Shown piece after piece: positions 54,819-63,724 of a stretch of 64,000 nucleotides of DNA. The number at the start of each line of letters is the position of its first letter. Position 1 is the stretch's first letter. Source of the stretch: Pseudomonas sp. BN411 (GTDB lineage: Bacteria > Pseudomonadota > Gammaproteobacteria > Pseudomonadales > Pseudomonadaceae); assembly GCF_029871235.1 (NCBI RefSeq), contig NZ_SSOM01000032.1, forward strand, positions 24,693-88,692, written 5' to 3'. Both the position numbers and the translations under genes were made by a program. Under the pieces are notes generated by a model. It searched no databases. It was not told the origin of the DNA and saw only the letters and a list, made by a program, of their open reading frames with translations.

Positions 54819-55712
54819 TCAGCCGCGCATCCACGGTGGCTCAGGCTCTTCCCGTACTTCCGGCGCGTCCTGTTCGGTAAGCGCCGCCTGGCGCCGGGCT
54901 TCATCGGCCAGGGCCGCCTTGATCTCGCGCATCACGGCATCCAGATCGGCGGCGTCTTCGGGCTCGTCGAAGTGACCGGTGAGCGGGGATTCCGGGGTCA
55001 GCTTGCCTTCCTCGAAGAGCGCCCACATTTCCTTGGCGTACCGGGTATACAGCAACTCGGGGGCGAATTGCCCGAAATAGGCCGCCATGTTGCCGACATC
55101 ACGCTCCAACATGCGGAAGGCGTGGTTGTTGCCAGCAGCGTCCACTGCCTGGGGCAGGTCGATGATCACCGGGCCGTAGGGGTCTAGCAGCACGTTGAAC
55201 TCGGACAAGTCGCCATGCACCAGACCCGCGCAGAGCATCTTCACGATCTCGCCGATCATGAAGGCATGGAATTCGCGGGCATCCTCAGGCGTCAGGTCGA
55301 CATCGTTCAGGCGCGGTGCGGCATCGCCCTCGCCATCGCTGACCAGTTCCATCAGCAGCACGCCGTCGAGGAAGTCGTAGGGCTTGGGCACCCGGACACC
55401 CGCATTGGCCAGACGGAACAGCGCCGACACCTCGGCGTTCTGCCAGGTCTCCTCGCGCTCGCGGCGGCCGTACTTCGAGCCCTTGGCCATGGCGCGGGCA
55501 TCGCGGCTGTTGCGGACCTTGCGGCCCTCCTGGTACTCGGCGGCCTGGCGGAAACCGCGCTTGTTGGCCTCCTTGTAAACCTTGGCGCAACGCAGCTCGC
55601 TGCCGCAGCGCACGACATACACGGAGGCTTCCTTGCCGCTCATCAGCGGACGCAGGACTTCATCGATCAGGCCATCTTCCAGCAATGGCTCGAGGCGCTT
55701 CGGGGTCTTCAT
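54819..55712 (-). CDS. RIO-type serine/threonine kinase
   Basis: 297 residues. RIO1-like fold: flexible-loop region GKEASVYVVRCGSELRCAKV, catalytic HGDLSEFNVLL (Asp about 174) and metal-binding VIIDLPQAVD, followed by an acidic C-terminal tail. Bacterial RIO kinases have no settled substrate. Monocistronic between ferritin and a LysR gene. Confidence 0.9.
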   Translation of the reverse strand: MKTPKRLEPLLEDGLIDEVLRPLMSGKEASVYVVRCGSELRCAKVYKEANKRGFRQAAEYQEGRKVRNSRDARAMAKGSKYGRREREETWQNAEVSALFRLANAGVRVPKPYDFLDGVLLMELVSDGEGDAAPRLNDVDLTPEDAREFHAFMIGEIVKMLCAGLVHGDLSEFNVLLDPYGPVIIDLPQAVDAAGNNHAFRMLERDVGNMAAYFGQFAPELLYTRYAKEMWALFEEGKLTPESPLTGHFDEPEDAADLDAVMREIKAALADEARRQAALTEQDAPEVREEPEPPWMRG

Positions 55713-55784
55713 GCAGGTGCTGCGGGTGCCTTCAAAGGAGAGGAGAGAATGGGCCGACGTTATACGGCATGCGGGCAGCGGCGG

Positions 55785-56678
55785 CTATCCACGCCGTGAA
55801 AGACCGCGACGAAGCGCCTCTATCCCATAGCGCACCTTGGCCGGCAGGGCATCACGGCGCGGGGTGACGATATACAGCCCCACCGGCGTCGGCTGCCACT
55901 CCGGCAACAGCGCCAGCAAGCGGCCGCTGGCCAGTTCCTCGCGGACTTCCGGCTCCGGCTGCAGCGACAGGCCAAGCCCGGCCAGGGTGAAGCTGCGCAC
56001 CGCGAGGATGTTGTTGCAACCCACGCGCGGCTCCAGGCGCAGCCGTTGCTGCTCACCGCCGGGGCCGGTGAAGGTCAGTTGATGCTGCTGGCGCTCGCCG
56101 TTGAGGCTGATCCAGTCCAGCTCCAGCAATTGTTCGGGACGCTGGATCGGGCCGCTGCGGGCCAGATAAGCCGGCGCGCAGCAGAGCACCGCCGGCCAGT
56201 CGGCGAGGTGACGGGCCACCAGGCTGGAATCCTCCTGGCGGCCGACGCGGATGGCGAGATCGATACGCTGCTCCACCAGGTCGATCTGTTCGTCATGGAA
56301 GAACAGCTGCAGGCTCAACCCCGGATGGGCCTCCAGCAGCGGCGCCAGGGCCTCGGTCAGCATGCCGTTGGAAAAGCCCACGGGGGCGGCGATGCGCAAT
56401 TCGCCCACCGGCGCATCGCGCAGTTCGGCCAGCCGCTGCTCGGCCTGCTGCGCCAACTCCAGCACCTGGGCGCAGCTCTTGTAGAACACCGCGCCGGCCT
56501 CGGTCAGGGTCAGCTTGCGGGTGGTGCGGTGCAGCAGGCTGACCTGGGTTTCCTCCTCCAGCTTGCGGATCTGCTGGCTGACCGCCGAGGCCGTCATGCC
56601 CAGCACTTCCGCCGCCGCCACCATGCTGCCGCGCTCCACCACCGTGGCAAATACCGCCATGCGCTTGAGCTGCTCCAT
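55785..56678 (-). CDS. LysR-type transcriptional regulator
   Basis: 297 residues. HTH at about 3-60 (ERGSMVAAAEVLGMTASAVS), ligand domain with LRIAAPVGFSNGMLTEALAP and IDLAIRVGRQEDSSLVARHL. ATG 56678 has GGAG 7 nt upstream. Divergent from the reductase at 56780, its likely target. Confidence 0.9.
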   Translation of the reverse strand: MEQLKRMAVFATVVERGSMVAAAEVLGMTASAVSQQIRKLEEETQVSLLHRTTRKLTLTEAGAVFYKSCAQVLELAQQAEQRLAELRDAPVGELRIAAPVGFSNGMLTEALAPLLEAHPGLSLQLFFHDEQIDLVEQRIDLAIRVGRQEDSSLVARHLADWPAVLCCAPAYLARSGPIQRPEQLLELDWISLNGERQQHQLTFTGPGGEQQRLRLEPRVGCNNILAVRSFTLAGLGLSLQPEPEVREELASGRLLALLPEWQPTPVGLYIVTPRRDALPAKVRYGIEALRRGLSRRG

Positions 56679-56779
56679 TCGTAAGCTCCGCTTAATTGTG
56701 AAAGCACCTTTCGGCACTTTTTCCGCTGATTATCCAGCAGCGATTATGCGTCACCTCGCAACCTGCCATGGAGACGCAC

Positions 56780-57421
56780 ATGAAAATCGCCCTGATCGGC
56801 GCCACCGGATTCGTCGGTTCCGCTGTCCTCAGCGAAGCCCTGCAACGCGGCCACCAGGTGACCGCCATCGTCCGCCACCCGGAAAAACTGCCCCAGCACA
56901 CCAGCCTCACCGCCGTGAAAGGCGATGCCTATGACGCCGCGGCCATCGCCCAGGCCGTCGCCGGGCATGACGCAGTGGTCCACGCCTTCAACCCCGGCTG
57001 GGGCGAAGCGCGGATTCGCGAACTGTTCATCGAAGGCACCCGCGCCATCTTCGCCGGGGTCAAGCAGGCCGGCATCAAGCGCCTGCTGGTGGTCGGCGGT
57101 GCCGGCAGCCTGTACGTCGCACCGAATCTGCAACTGATCGACACGCCAGACTTCCCCGCCGAGTACAAGGAAGGCGCGGAAGGCGCGCGCCAGGCACTCA
57201 ACCTGATCCGCGAGGAACAGGGCCTGGACTGGTCCTTCATCTCCCCGCCCGCCCTGCTGGAACCGGGCGAGCGTAGCGGCCGCTTCCGCGTCGGCGGCGA
57301 CCAGTTGCTGATGAGCGGCGAACACCCGGCGCGCATCAGCGTGGCCGACCTTGCCGTGGCCATCGTCGACGAGTTGGAACAGCCCCAGCACATCCGCCAA
57401 CGCTTCACCGTCGGTTACTGA
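56780..57421 (+). CDS. NAD(P)-dependent reductase, NmrA/YwnB-like atypical SDR
   Basis: 213 residues. N-terminal Rossmann motif [18 protein letters not shown], then VKGDAYD and VHAFNPGW; no classical YxxxK. Such proteins are NAD(P)H-flavin or sugar-epimerase-like reductases. ATG 56780 follows GGAGACGCAC; an ATG four codons earlier overlaps that site. In operon with the DUF2218 gene, 11 nt away. Confidence 0.86.
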   Translation: MKIALIGATGFVGSAVLSEALQRGHQVTAIVRHPEKLPQHTSLTAVKGDAYDAAAIAQAVAGHDAVVHAFNPGWGEARIRELFIEGTRAIFAGVKQAGIKRLLVVGGAGSLYVAPNLQLIDTPDFPAEYKEGAEGARQALNLIREEQGLDWSFISPPALLEPGERSGRFRVGGDQLLMSGEHPARISVADLAVAIVDELEQPQHIRQRFTVGY

Positions 57422-57432
57422 GGAGCACGCCC

Positions 57433-57714
57433 ATGACCCTGACCGCATCCGCCCATGTCACCACCGCCACCCCGGCGCGCTACATCACCCGCCTGTGCAA
57501 ACACTTCGCCCACCGCGTGCCGGTGAGCTACGACGAACAGCAGGGCCGCATCGAGTTCGACCTGGGCCTCGGCCTGCTCCGCGCCGAAGGTGACGGCCTG
57601 AGCCTGGCCGTGGAAAGCCAGAACACCGAAGGCCTGGAGCGCCTGAAGGACATCGTCGGCAGCCACTTCGTGCGCGTGGCCTGGCAGGAGGAGCTGACGC
57701 TCGTGTGGAGATGA
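57433..57714 (+). CDS. DUF2218 family protein
   Basis: 93 residues: ATPARYITRLCKHFAHRVPV, FDLGLGLLRAEGDGLSLAVE and GSHFVRVAWQEELTLVW match the DUF2218 pattern, often found with siderophore or redox genes. Function unknown. Translated 11 nt after the reductase gene. Confidence 0.87.
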   Translation: MTLTASAHVTTATPARYITRLCKHFAHRVPVSYDEQQGRIEFDLGLGLLRAEGDGLSLAVESQNTEGLERLKDIVGSHFVRVAWQEELTLVWR

Positions 57715-57742
57715 TCCCTGTGGGGTGAATTCATTCGAGCCC

Positions 57743-57914
57743 CGTAGGATGGGTGGAGCTTGCGATACCCATCAGCCCTGTCCGCATGGGTATCGCTCCG
57801 CTCCACCCATCCTACGAACTGTGGGGGCGAATTCATTCGCTAAGCAGGCCGAAGGACTGCCCTGGAATCTATTGGGGCGGCTACGCCGCCCTAGCGATTG
57901 AAATCGCCCCCACA
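57743..57914. repeat. REP pair plus GTGGGGGCGAATTCATTCGC pair
   Basis: 57743-57816 is a RAYT-family REP pair (GTAGGATGGGTGGAGCTTGC ... CGCTCCACCCATCCTAC). 57820-57914 is a complete TGTGGGGGCGAATTCATTCG...GCGATTGAAATCGCCCCCAC element. Together they fill the gap between convergent genes. Confidence 0.85.
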
Positions 57915-57937
57915 AATGCACGATCCATCGCCTGCAC

Positions 57938-58726
57938 CTACCGAAACAACTCACCAGGCGTCACGCCGAACAAGCCCTTGAATGCAGCAATGAACGCCGA
58001 CGGCGATTCATACCCGCTGGCCAGCGCCACTTCGGTAACGCTGGCACCGCTCTCCAGGGGCTGCAGTGCGGCGAGCAAGCGCAGGCGTTGCCGCCACTGG
58101 CGAAAGCTCAGTCCCGTCTCGCGCTGGAAGGCACGGGTCAGGGTCTTCTCCGAGGTGTTCAGCCGCGCCGCCCACTCCCCCAGGCTGTGACCGAGATCCG
58201 GCTGGGCCACCAGTTCGCTGCACAACCGCAATAGGCGGGGCTCAGCCGGCATCGGCAGGGAGAACCCCGCCTCCGGCAAGGCTCGCAACTGGTCCAGCAG
58301 CACGCTAACCAGCCGCGCCTCGGCGCTTTCGCCCTCGGGGTACTCCACCGGCAGCTCACAGAAGGCCTTGATCAGCTCCCGCGCCAACGGCGTCACTTCC
58401 AGCACCCGGCAGCGCTCGGGAGCCCAGGCGCTGGCATCGCGACGCACGTAGAGACTGCGCATCTCGGCGTTCATCGACGTCACCACCTCATGCTCCAGCC
58501 CGGCTGGCACCCACACCGCCCAGTGCGGTGGCGCGTAATAGCTGCCCTCGGCGGTATGCACACCGAGCACGCCACTGATGGCATAGGAAAGCTGCACCCA
58601 GTCGTGGGTGTGACGGGCCGTCCAGGAGCCAGCACGCAGGCTTTCCGCGCGGGCATAGAGGGGGCGGGGCAACTGCTCGAGCCGGGGAATCTGGCGTTGC
58701 AGGTCGATTTGTCCGTTTGGCGACAT
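57938..58726 (-). CDS. AraC-family transcriptional regulator
   Basis: 262 residues. N-terminal cupin sensor (HTHDWVQLSYAISGVLGVHT, PPHWAVWVPAGLEHEV) and C-terminal double HTH (about 165-260; LNTSEKTLTRAFQRETGLSF, VALASGYESPSAFIAAFKGL). Divergent from the SBF-like transporter gene with an ~80-bp gap; probably controls it. Confidence 0.9.
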   Translation of the reverse strand: MSPNGQIDLQRQIPRLEQLPRPLYARAESLRAGSWTARHTHDWVQLSYAISGVLGVHTAEGSYYAPPHWAVWVPAGLEHEVVTSMNAEMRSLYVRRDASAWAPERCRVLEVTPLARELIKAFCELPVEYPEGESAEARLVSVLLDQLRALPEAGFSLPMPAEPRLLRLCSELVAQPDLGHSLGEWAARLNTSEKTLTRAFQRETGLSFRQWRQRLRLLAALQPLESGASVTEVALASGYESPSAFIAAFKGLFGVTPGELFR

Positions 58727-58807
58727 ATGTTGATCTCATGTCGTTAGACGGTCGGATTCTGCGCCCGTTAGTCTCCGGCCTCAAGTTCGCGCGATTTTGG
58801 AGGCCCC

Positions 58808-59812
58808 ATGTCAGCACTCAAACCCCTGAAACGGCTGTTCACCGACTGGTTCCTCGGCGGCATGCTGCTGGCGGTCACCCTCGCCTGGCTGTTCCCCAAT
58901 GTCGGCAAGCACGGCGGCACCCTGCATGCCGGCAGCCTGATCAACGCCGGGGTGTTCCTGGTGTTTTTCCTCCACGGCATCAACCTGTCCACCGAGCAGA
59001 TCAGGAAGGGCCTGGGTAACTGGCGCCTGCACGTGATGGTGCAGATCTTCACCTTCGCCATCTTCCCGCTGTTCTGGCTGGCGGCGAACAAGCTGCTGGG
59101 CGGCCAGGTGCCGCCCGCCTTGATGCTGGGCTTCTTCTACCTCTGCGCCCTGCCCTCGACCATTTCCTCGTCCGTGGCCCTGACCGGCAGCGCCGGTGGC
59201 AACGTACCGGCGGCCATCCTCAATGCCAGCCTGTCGAGCCTGCTGGGGGTGTTCCTGACGCCCTGGCTGATCAGCCTGGTGGCCGACGCCAACGGCGGTA
59301 TCGACCTCGGCCAGACCCTGCTCGACCTCAGCCTGCTGCTGCTCCTGCCGCTGGTGCTCGGCCAGGCGCTGCGGCCGCTGTGGGGCAAATTCTTCGCCCG
59401 CTACAAGCGCTACACCGGGATCTTCGACAAGCTGGTGATCCTGCTGCTGGTGTTCGCCTCCTTCAGCGACTCGGTGGCCGGTGGCGTCTGGCAACAGCAA
59501 GGACCGGAAACCCTGGTGGTGGCCTTCGTCGGCTGTGCCCTGCTGCTGGCGCTGATGCTCTGGCTGACCACCCGTTCCGCCCGGAGCCTGGGCTTCAACC
59601 ATGAAGACGAGATCGCCGCGGTGTTCTGCGCCACCAAGAAGTCCCTGGCCGCCGGCGCACCGATGGCCGCCATCATCTTCGGCGCCAGCCCGGCGCTGGG
59701 CCTGATCCTGCTGCCGATCATGCTCTACCACCAGATGCAGCTGATCGTCTGCGCGGTCATGGCCGAGCGATATTCCCTGCACGGCCGGGCCCTGGCGGCC
59801 AGCACCGCCTGA
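58808..59812 (+). CDS. Bile acid:sodium symporter-like (SBF-like/YfeH) transporter
   Basis: 334 residues, ten helices. Family motifs FLHGINLSTEQIRKGL, LPSTISSSVALTGSAGGNVP (crossover motif) and FCATKKSLAAGAPMA (second crossover). Substrate unknown; not necessarily a bile acid. Partner of the divergent AraC regulator. Confidence 0.9.
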   Translation: MSALKPLKRLFTDWFLGGMLLAVTLAWLFPNVGKHGGTLHAGSLINAGVFLVFFLHGINLSTEQIRKGLGNWRLHVMVQIFTFAIFPLFWLAANKLLGGQVPPALMLGFFYLCALPSTISSSVALTGSAGGNVPAAILNASLSSLLGVFLTPWLISLVADANGGIDLGQTLLDLSLLLLLPLVLGQALRPLWGKFFARYKRYTGIFDKLVILLLVFASFSDSVAGGVWQQQGPETLVVAFVGCALLLALMLWLTTRSARSLGFNHEDEIAAVFCATKKSLAAGAPMAAIIFGASPALGLILLPIMLYHQMQLIVCAVMAERYSLHGRALAASTA

Positions 59813-60043
59813 TCCTCCACCCTCGCCCCCACTGGGGGTGGGGGTGGCCCCACTTCTGGGTGGCATTCCCCACTCGCGTCAATGCCCGACGCCACTTCCC
59901 GCGCGCCAGCCTCATTGCAGAGCGCCTGTGCACTTCTGGCACAGCCGTTGCTCCATAGCGGGGGCAACTGCGCTGCACCCAGTTGCAGGCCAGGACGGCT
60001 GCATGCGTCCGAACGCAATCGTGCAATAGGGAGGTGCTTTCGA

Positions 60044-60343
60044 ATGACTGACCCCAGACTGCTGTACGACCCCGAGCTGCTTCCCGAAGCCGCCCTCAAG
60101 GGACGGGTGGTGCCCACGACCGACCGCAACGAACAACCCTGGATTGAGTACGTGGCAGGGCAATGGGTCGTACTCAAGCGTCGCCGCGATGTGCCGACGG
60201 AACGGCGCAGCCTACACGCCATGCGCAAACACATCGACACATTGCTGGAGCAGGGCTGGAGCATCACCGGCCGCGACCCGGTGCGCCTGGAGCGCCACCA
60301 TCAGGTCAAGGTCGTCAGGGGTGGCGTGCTGGTGGACGGTTAA
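60044..60343 (+). CDS. Small hypothetical protein
   Basis: 99 residues, basic and soluble: VAGQWVVLKRRRDVPTERRS, LHAMRKHIDTLLEQGWSITG, HHQVKVVRGGVLVDG. AGGGAGG lies 9 nt before ATG 60044, supporting expression; longer in-frame starts do not have one. No family recognised. The ~230 bp upstream hold no other gene. Confidence 0.7.
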   Translation: MTDPRLLYDPELLPEAALKGRVVPTTDRNEQPWIEYVAGQWVVLKRRRDVPTERRSLHAMRKHIDTLLEQGWSITGRDPVRLERHHQVKVVRGGVLVDG

Positions 60344-60390
60344 GGCCCTCACCCTCCGCAGGACGCGGGCCGGCAAGGGTTTCTGCGGGG

Positions 60391-60428
60391 CAAAAAAAAG
60401 GGCGGCCCCGACATTGCGGGCCGCCCTA
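60391..60428 (-). terminator. Terminator of the thiolase gene
   Basis: Minus strand AGGGCGGCCC...GGGCCGCCCT stem followed by eight T, about 60 bp past the stop at 60486. Confidence 0.88.
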
Positions 60429-60485
60429 AATCACGGAGTTGCTTACATCGCGTGGCGGCGATGACTTGCCGCCACGGGTATTGGA

Positions 60486-61763
60486 TTACTTTTCGAGGAT
60501 CGCGGTCACACCTTGGCCACCTGCGGCGCAAATCGAGATGAGCCCGCGCCCCTCGCCCGCCACCGAAAGCAGCTTGGCCAGGTTGGCGACGATGCGCCCG
60601 CCAGTGGCGGCGAAGGGATGTCCGGCGGCCAGAGAGCTGCCCTTGACGTTCAGCTTGCCGTGGTCGATGGAGCCCAGCGGCTTGTCCAGGCCGAGGCGGG
60701 TCTTGCAGTACTCGGCGTCTTCCCAGGCCTTGAGGGTGCAGAGCACCTGGGCGGCGAAGGCTTCGTGAATCTCGTAGAAATCGAAATCCTGCAGCGTCAG
60801 GCCATTGCGCGCGAGCAGGCGCGGCACGGCATAAGCCGGCGCCATCAGCAGCCCCTCCTTGCCGCCGACGAAATCCACCGCCGCCGCTTCGCCATCCTTG
60901 AAGTAGGCGAGGATCGGCAGCCCGCGCGCCTTGGCCCATTCCTCGCTGGCCAGCAGCACCACCGAGGCACCATCGGTGAGCGGTGTGGAGTTGGCCGCCG
61001 TCAAGGTGCCGCGCGGGCCGCGCTCGAACACCGGTTTCAGGCTCGCCAACTTCGCAGGGTCGATGTCCGGGCGCAGGTTCTGGTCGCGGTTCAGACCACG
61101 GAAAGGGCTCATCAGGTCGTTCTGCCAGCCTTCGGCATAGGCTGCCGCCAGCTTCTGGTGGCTGGCGACGGCGAGTTGGTCCTGCTCATCACGGGGGATG
61201 GCCCAGGTCTGCGCCATCAGCTCGCAGTGCTCGCCCATGGACAACCCGGTGCGCGGCTCACCGTTGCGCGGAATATGCGGCGCCAGGTGGCGCGGGCGCA
61301 CCTTCAGCAGGGTCTTGATCTTGTCGCCGGTGGTCTTGCCGCGATTGGCCTCCAGCAGGATCTTGCGCAGCTCCTCGTGCACGCCGATGGGCGCATCGGA
61401 AGTGGTGTCCACGCCGCCGGCGATGCCGCACTCGATCTGCCCCAGGGCGATCTTGTTGGCCACCAGGATCGCCGCCTCCAGGCCGGTACCGCAGGCTTGC
61501 TGGATGTCGTAGGCCGGAGTTTCCGGCGCCAGGCGCGAGCCCAGCACGCATTCGCGCGCCAGGTTGAAGTCGCGGGAGTGCTTGAGCACCGCGCCCGCCG
61601 CGAACTCCCCTACGCGCACGCCATGGAGGTTGAAGCGTTCCACCAGGCCTTCGAGGGCGCTGGTCAGCATGTCCTGGTTGCTCGCCGTGGCGTAGACGGT
61701 ATTGGAGCGGGCGAAGGGGATGCGGTTGCCGCCGACGATGGCGACCCGGCGAAGCTGGGCCAT
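60486..61763 (-). CDS. fadI: Acetyl-CoA C-acyltransferase (FadI-like thiolase)
   Basis: 425 residues. Active-site Cys in QQACGTGLEAAIL (about 92), His in YEIHEAFAAQVL (about 362), GHPFAATGGRIVAN and the second Cys in ISICAAGGQGVTAI (about 413). The length and NVKGSSLAAGHPFAAT fit the FadI/YfcY group. Catalyses thiolytic cleavage or condensation of 3-ketoacyl-CoA. ATG 61763 has AAGGAG 6 nt upstream. Divergent from the paired reductase gene. Confidence 0.9.
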   Translation of the reverse strand: MAQLRRVAIVGGNRIPFARSNTVYATASNQDMLTSALEGLVERFNLHGVRVGEFAAGAVLKHSRDFNLARECVLGSRLAPETPAYDIQQACGTGLEAAILVANKIALGQIECGIAGGVDTTSDAPIGVHEELRKILLEANRGKTTGDKIKTLLKVRPRHLAPHIPRNGEPRTGLSMGEHCELMAQTWAIPRDEQDQLAVASHQKLAAAYAEGWQNDLMSPFRGLNRDQNLRPDIDPAKLASLKPVFERGPRGTLTAANSTPLTDGASVVLLASEEWAKARGLPILAYFKDGEAAAVDFVGGKEGLLMAPAYAVPRLLARNGLTLQDFDFYEIHEAFAAQVLCTLKAWEDAEYCKTRLGLDKPLGSIDHGKLNVKGSSLAAGHPFAATGGRIVANLAKLLSVAGEGRGLISICAAGGQGVTAILEK

Positions 61764-61927
61764 GGTGACTCCTTGCGATGAGGGTTTGCAGGTTGCAGTG
61801 TCGGCTACAAGACTAGACGCCTGGATTGGCCGCCTTGCCGGCTGGCAGGTCAGCGCGGTCAATTGCGCGCAACCTGCGTCTGCGTAGAGTGGGCCCACTT
61901 TCGATTGTCCAGCAGGAGCGCTATCCC

Positions 61928-63283
61928 ATGAACGACCGTTACCTCGCCTTCGCCAACTCCAATACCGGCCGGCGCCTGGTTTGCGCCCTCGGCCTGCCGG
62001 CGCCGGTGCGCCTGGAGCGCTGGATGGCGGGCCGCGCTCGACCGGTGGATGGTGCCCTGCTGATCGGCGGTTCAGGCAGCCTGGCCGAAGCCGCCAGCGC
62101 CGTGCTGAACAAGCTCACCGACCAGAGTTTTGCGGACGAAGACGGCCGCTTCGGCCTGCCGCGCTGGACCGCCGAGCACGGCCCGAAACTCAAGGCGCTG
62201 ATCTTCGATGCCAGCGGCCTGACCCGCTTCGAGCAACTGATCGAGCTGCGCGACTTCTTCCAGCCGGCCATCAAGGGCCTGGGCAAGTGCCCGAAAGTGG
62301 TGGTCCTGGCCCGCGCCCCGGAAGCCACCAAGGACTTGGTAGCCGCCAGCGTGCAGCGTTCCCTGGAAGGCTTCACCCGCTCGCTGGGCAAGGAAATCCG
62401 CCAGGGCGGCAACGTCCAACTCATCTATGTGGGCAAGGGTGCCGAGGACCAACTGGAAGGCACGCTGCGCTTCTTCCTCTCGCCGAAGAGCGCCTACGTG
62501 TCCGCCCAGGTGCTGCGCCTGACCGCCTGCGCCGAGCAGGTGCAGGACTGGACCCGCCCGCTCGCCGGCAAGCGCGCGCTGGTCACCGGCGCCTCCCGGG
62601 GCATCGGCGCCGCCATCGCGGAAACCCTGGCGCGCGACGGGGCCGAGGTGATCCTGCTGGACGTACCCCAGGCGAAGGACGCCCTCGCCGGCCTGGCCGC
62701 GCGCCTGGGTGGTCGTGGCGTGGCCATGGACATCACCGCCGAAGAGGCCGCCGGCCAGCTGGTGGACGCGCTGCCGGATGGCGTGGATATCCTCGTGCAC
62801 AACGCCGGCATCACCCGCGACAAGACCCTCGCCAAGATGAGCGACGACTTCTGGAATTCGGTGATCAACGTCAACCTGCGCGCCCCGCAGGTCCTCACCC
62901 AGGCCCTGCTGGACGCCGGCAAGCTGCACGACAACGGCCGCGTGGTGCTGATCGCCTCCATCAGCGGCATTGCCGGCAACCTGGGCCAGACCAACTACGC
63001 GGTAAGCAAGGCGGGCGTCATCGGCCTCGCGCAGAACTGGGCGCCGGTACTGGGCAAACGTGGCATCAGCATCAATGCCGTGGCGCCGGGCTTCATCGAA
63101 ACCCAGATGACCGCCGCCATCCCCCTCACCATCCGCGAAGCCGGCCGGCGCATGAATTCCATGAACCAGGGCGGCCTGCCCCAGGACGTGGCCGAGGCGG
63201 TTGCCTGGTTCGCCCAACCGGGCTCCGGCGCCCTGACCGGGCAGGTGATGCGGGTGTGTGGGCAGAGCCTGTTGGGGGCCTGA
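61928..63283 (+). CDS. High-molecular-weight FabG4-like 3-oxoacyl reductase
   Basis: 451 residues: an N-terminal degenerate Rossmann/flavodoxin-like half (1-205) and a C-terminal classical SDR half with LVTGASRGIGAAIAETLARD (NADP site), VHNAGITRDKTLAKM, Ser in IASISGIAGN and YxxxK in TNYAVSKAG. This two-domain form (HMwFabG) reduces 3-oxoacyl-CoA/ACP and typically neighbours a FadI-like thiolase, as here. AGGAG precedes ATG 61928. Confidence 0.92.
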   Translation: MNDRYLAFANSNTGRRLVCALGLPAPVRLERWMAGRARPVDGALLIGGSGSLAEAASAVLNKLTDQSFADEDGRFGLPRWTAEHGPKLKALIFDASGLTRFEQLIELRDFFQPAIKGLGKCPKVVVLARAPEATKDLVAASVQRSLEGFTRSLGKEIRQGGNVQLIYVGKGAEDQLEGTLRFFLSPKSAYVSAQVLRLTACAEQVQDWTRPLAGKRALVTGASRGIGAAIAETLARDGAEVILLDVPQAKDALAGLAARLGGRGVAMDITAEEAAGQLVDALPDGVDILVHNAGITRDKTLAKMSDDFWNSVINVNLRAPQVLTQALLDAGKLHDNGRVVLIASISGIAGNLGQTNYAVSKAGVIGLAQNWAPVLGKRGISINAVAPGFIETQMTAAIPLTIREAGRRMNSMNQGGLPQDVAEAVAWFAQPGSGALTGQVMRVCGQSLLGA

Positions 63284-63312
63284 GCCAAGGCAGCCGGCGC
63301 GAATCAAACCCC

Positions 63313-63724
63313 TGTAGGGGCGAATTCATTCGCCAAAGGGCAGCGCAGCTGCCCCAGTAGGCTCTGCTAGGCAGACCTTCGGCCTGCTCAGCGATTGAAA
63401 TCGCCCCCACAGGAAGATCGCCCTCCTGAAACACCTGGGTCAGGACAGCCCCTTGTGGGGGCGAATTCATTCGCCAAGGACAGCGCAGCTGTCCCCTGAG
63501 GCCCTGAAGGGCAGACCTTCGGCCTGCTCAGCGATTGAAATCGCCCCCACAGGAAAATCACCCACCTGAAACATCTGGCTCTGAACAGCCCCTTGTGGGG
63601 GCGAATTCATTCGCCAAGGACAGCGCAGCTTTCCCCTGAGGCCCTGAAGGGCAGACCTTCGGCCTGCTCAGCGATTGAAATCGCCCCCACAGAAAAATCG
63701 CCCGCCTGAAATATCTGGCTCAGG
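63313..63724. repeat. Three tandem copies of a 140-bp palindromic repeat unit
   Basis: Units start at 63313, 63454 and 63594 (periods 141 and 140). Each begins TGT(A/G)GGGGCGAATTCATTCG, contains GGGCAGCGCAGCTGCCC-like and GCAGACCTTCGGCCTGC stems, and ends GCGATTGAAATCGCCCCCAC followed by a ~45-bp spacer. The third spacer is cut at 63724 by the insertion element. Single copies of the paired arms occur at 44144, 49377 and 57820. Confidence 0.88.

Noticed and set aside
61981..63360. Long alternative frame over the FabG4-like gene
   Set aside because: R/P/G-rich shadow frame without a domain; the other frame has intact SDR motifs and a ribosome site.
63313..63724. Regular repeats at the window end as a CRISPR array
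   Set aside because: The unit is 140 bp with palindromic arms, the spacers are near identical and no cas genes are present; it is a tandem REP-like unit.
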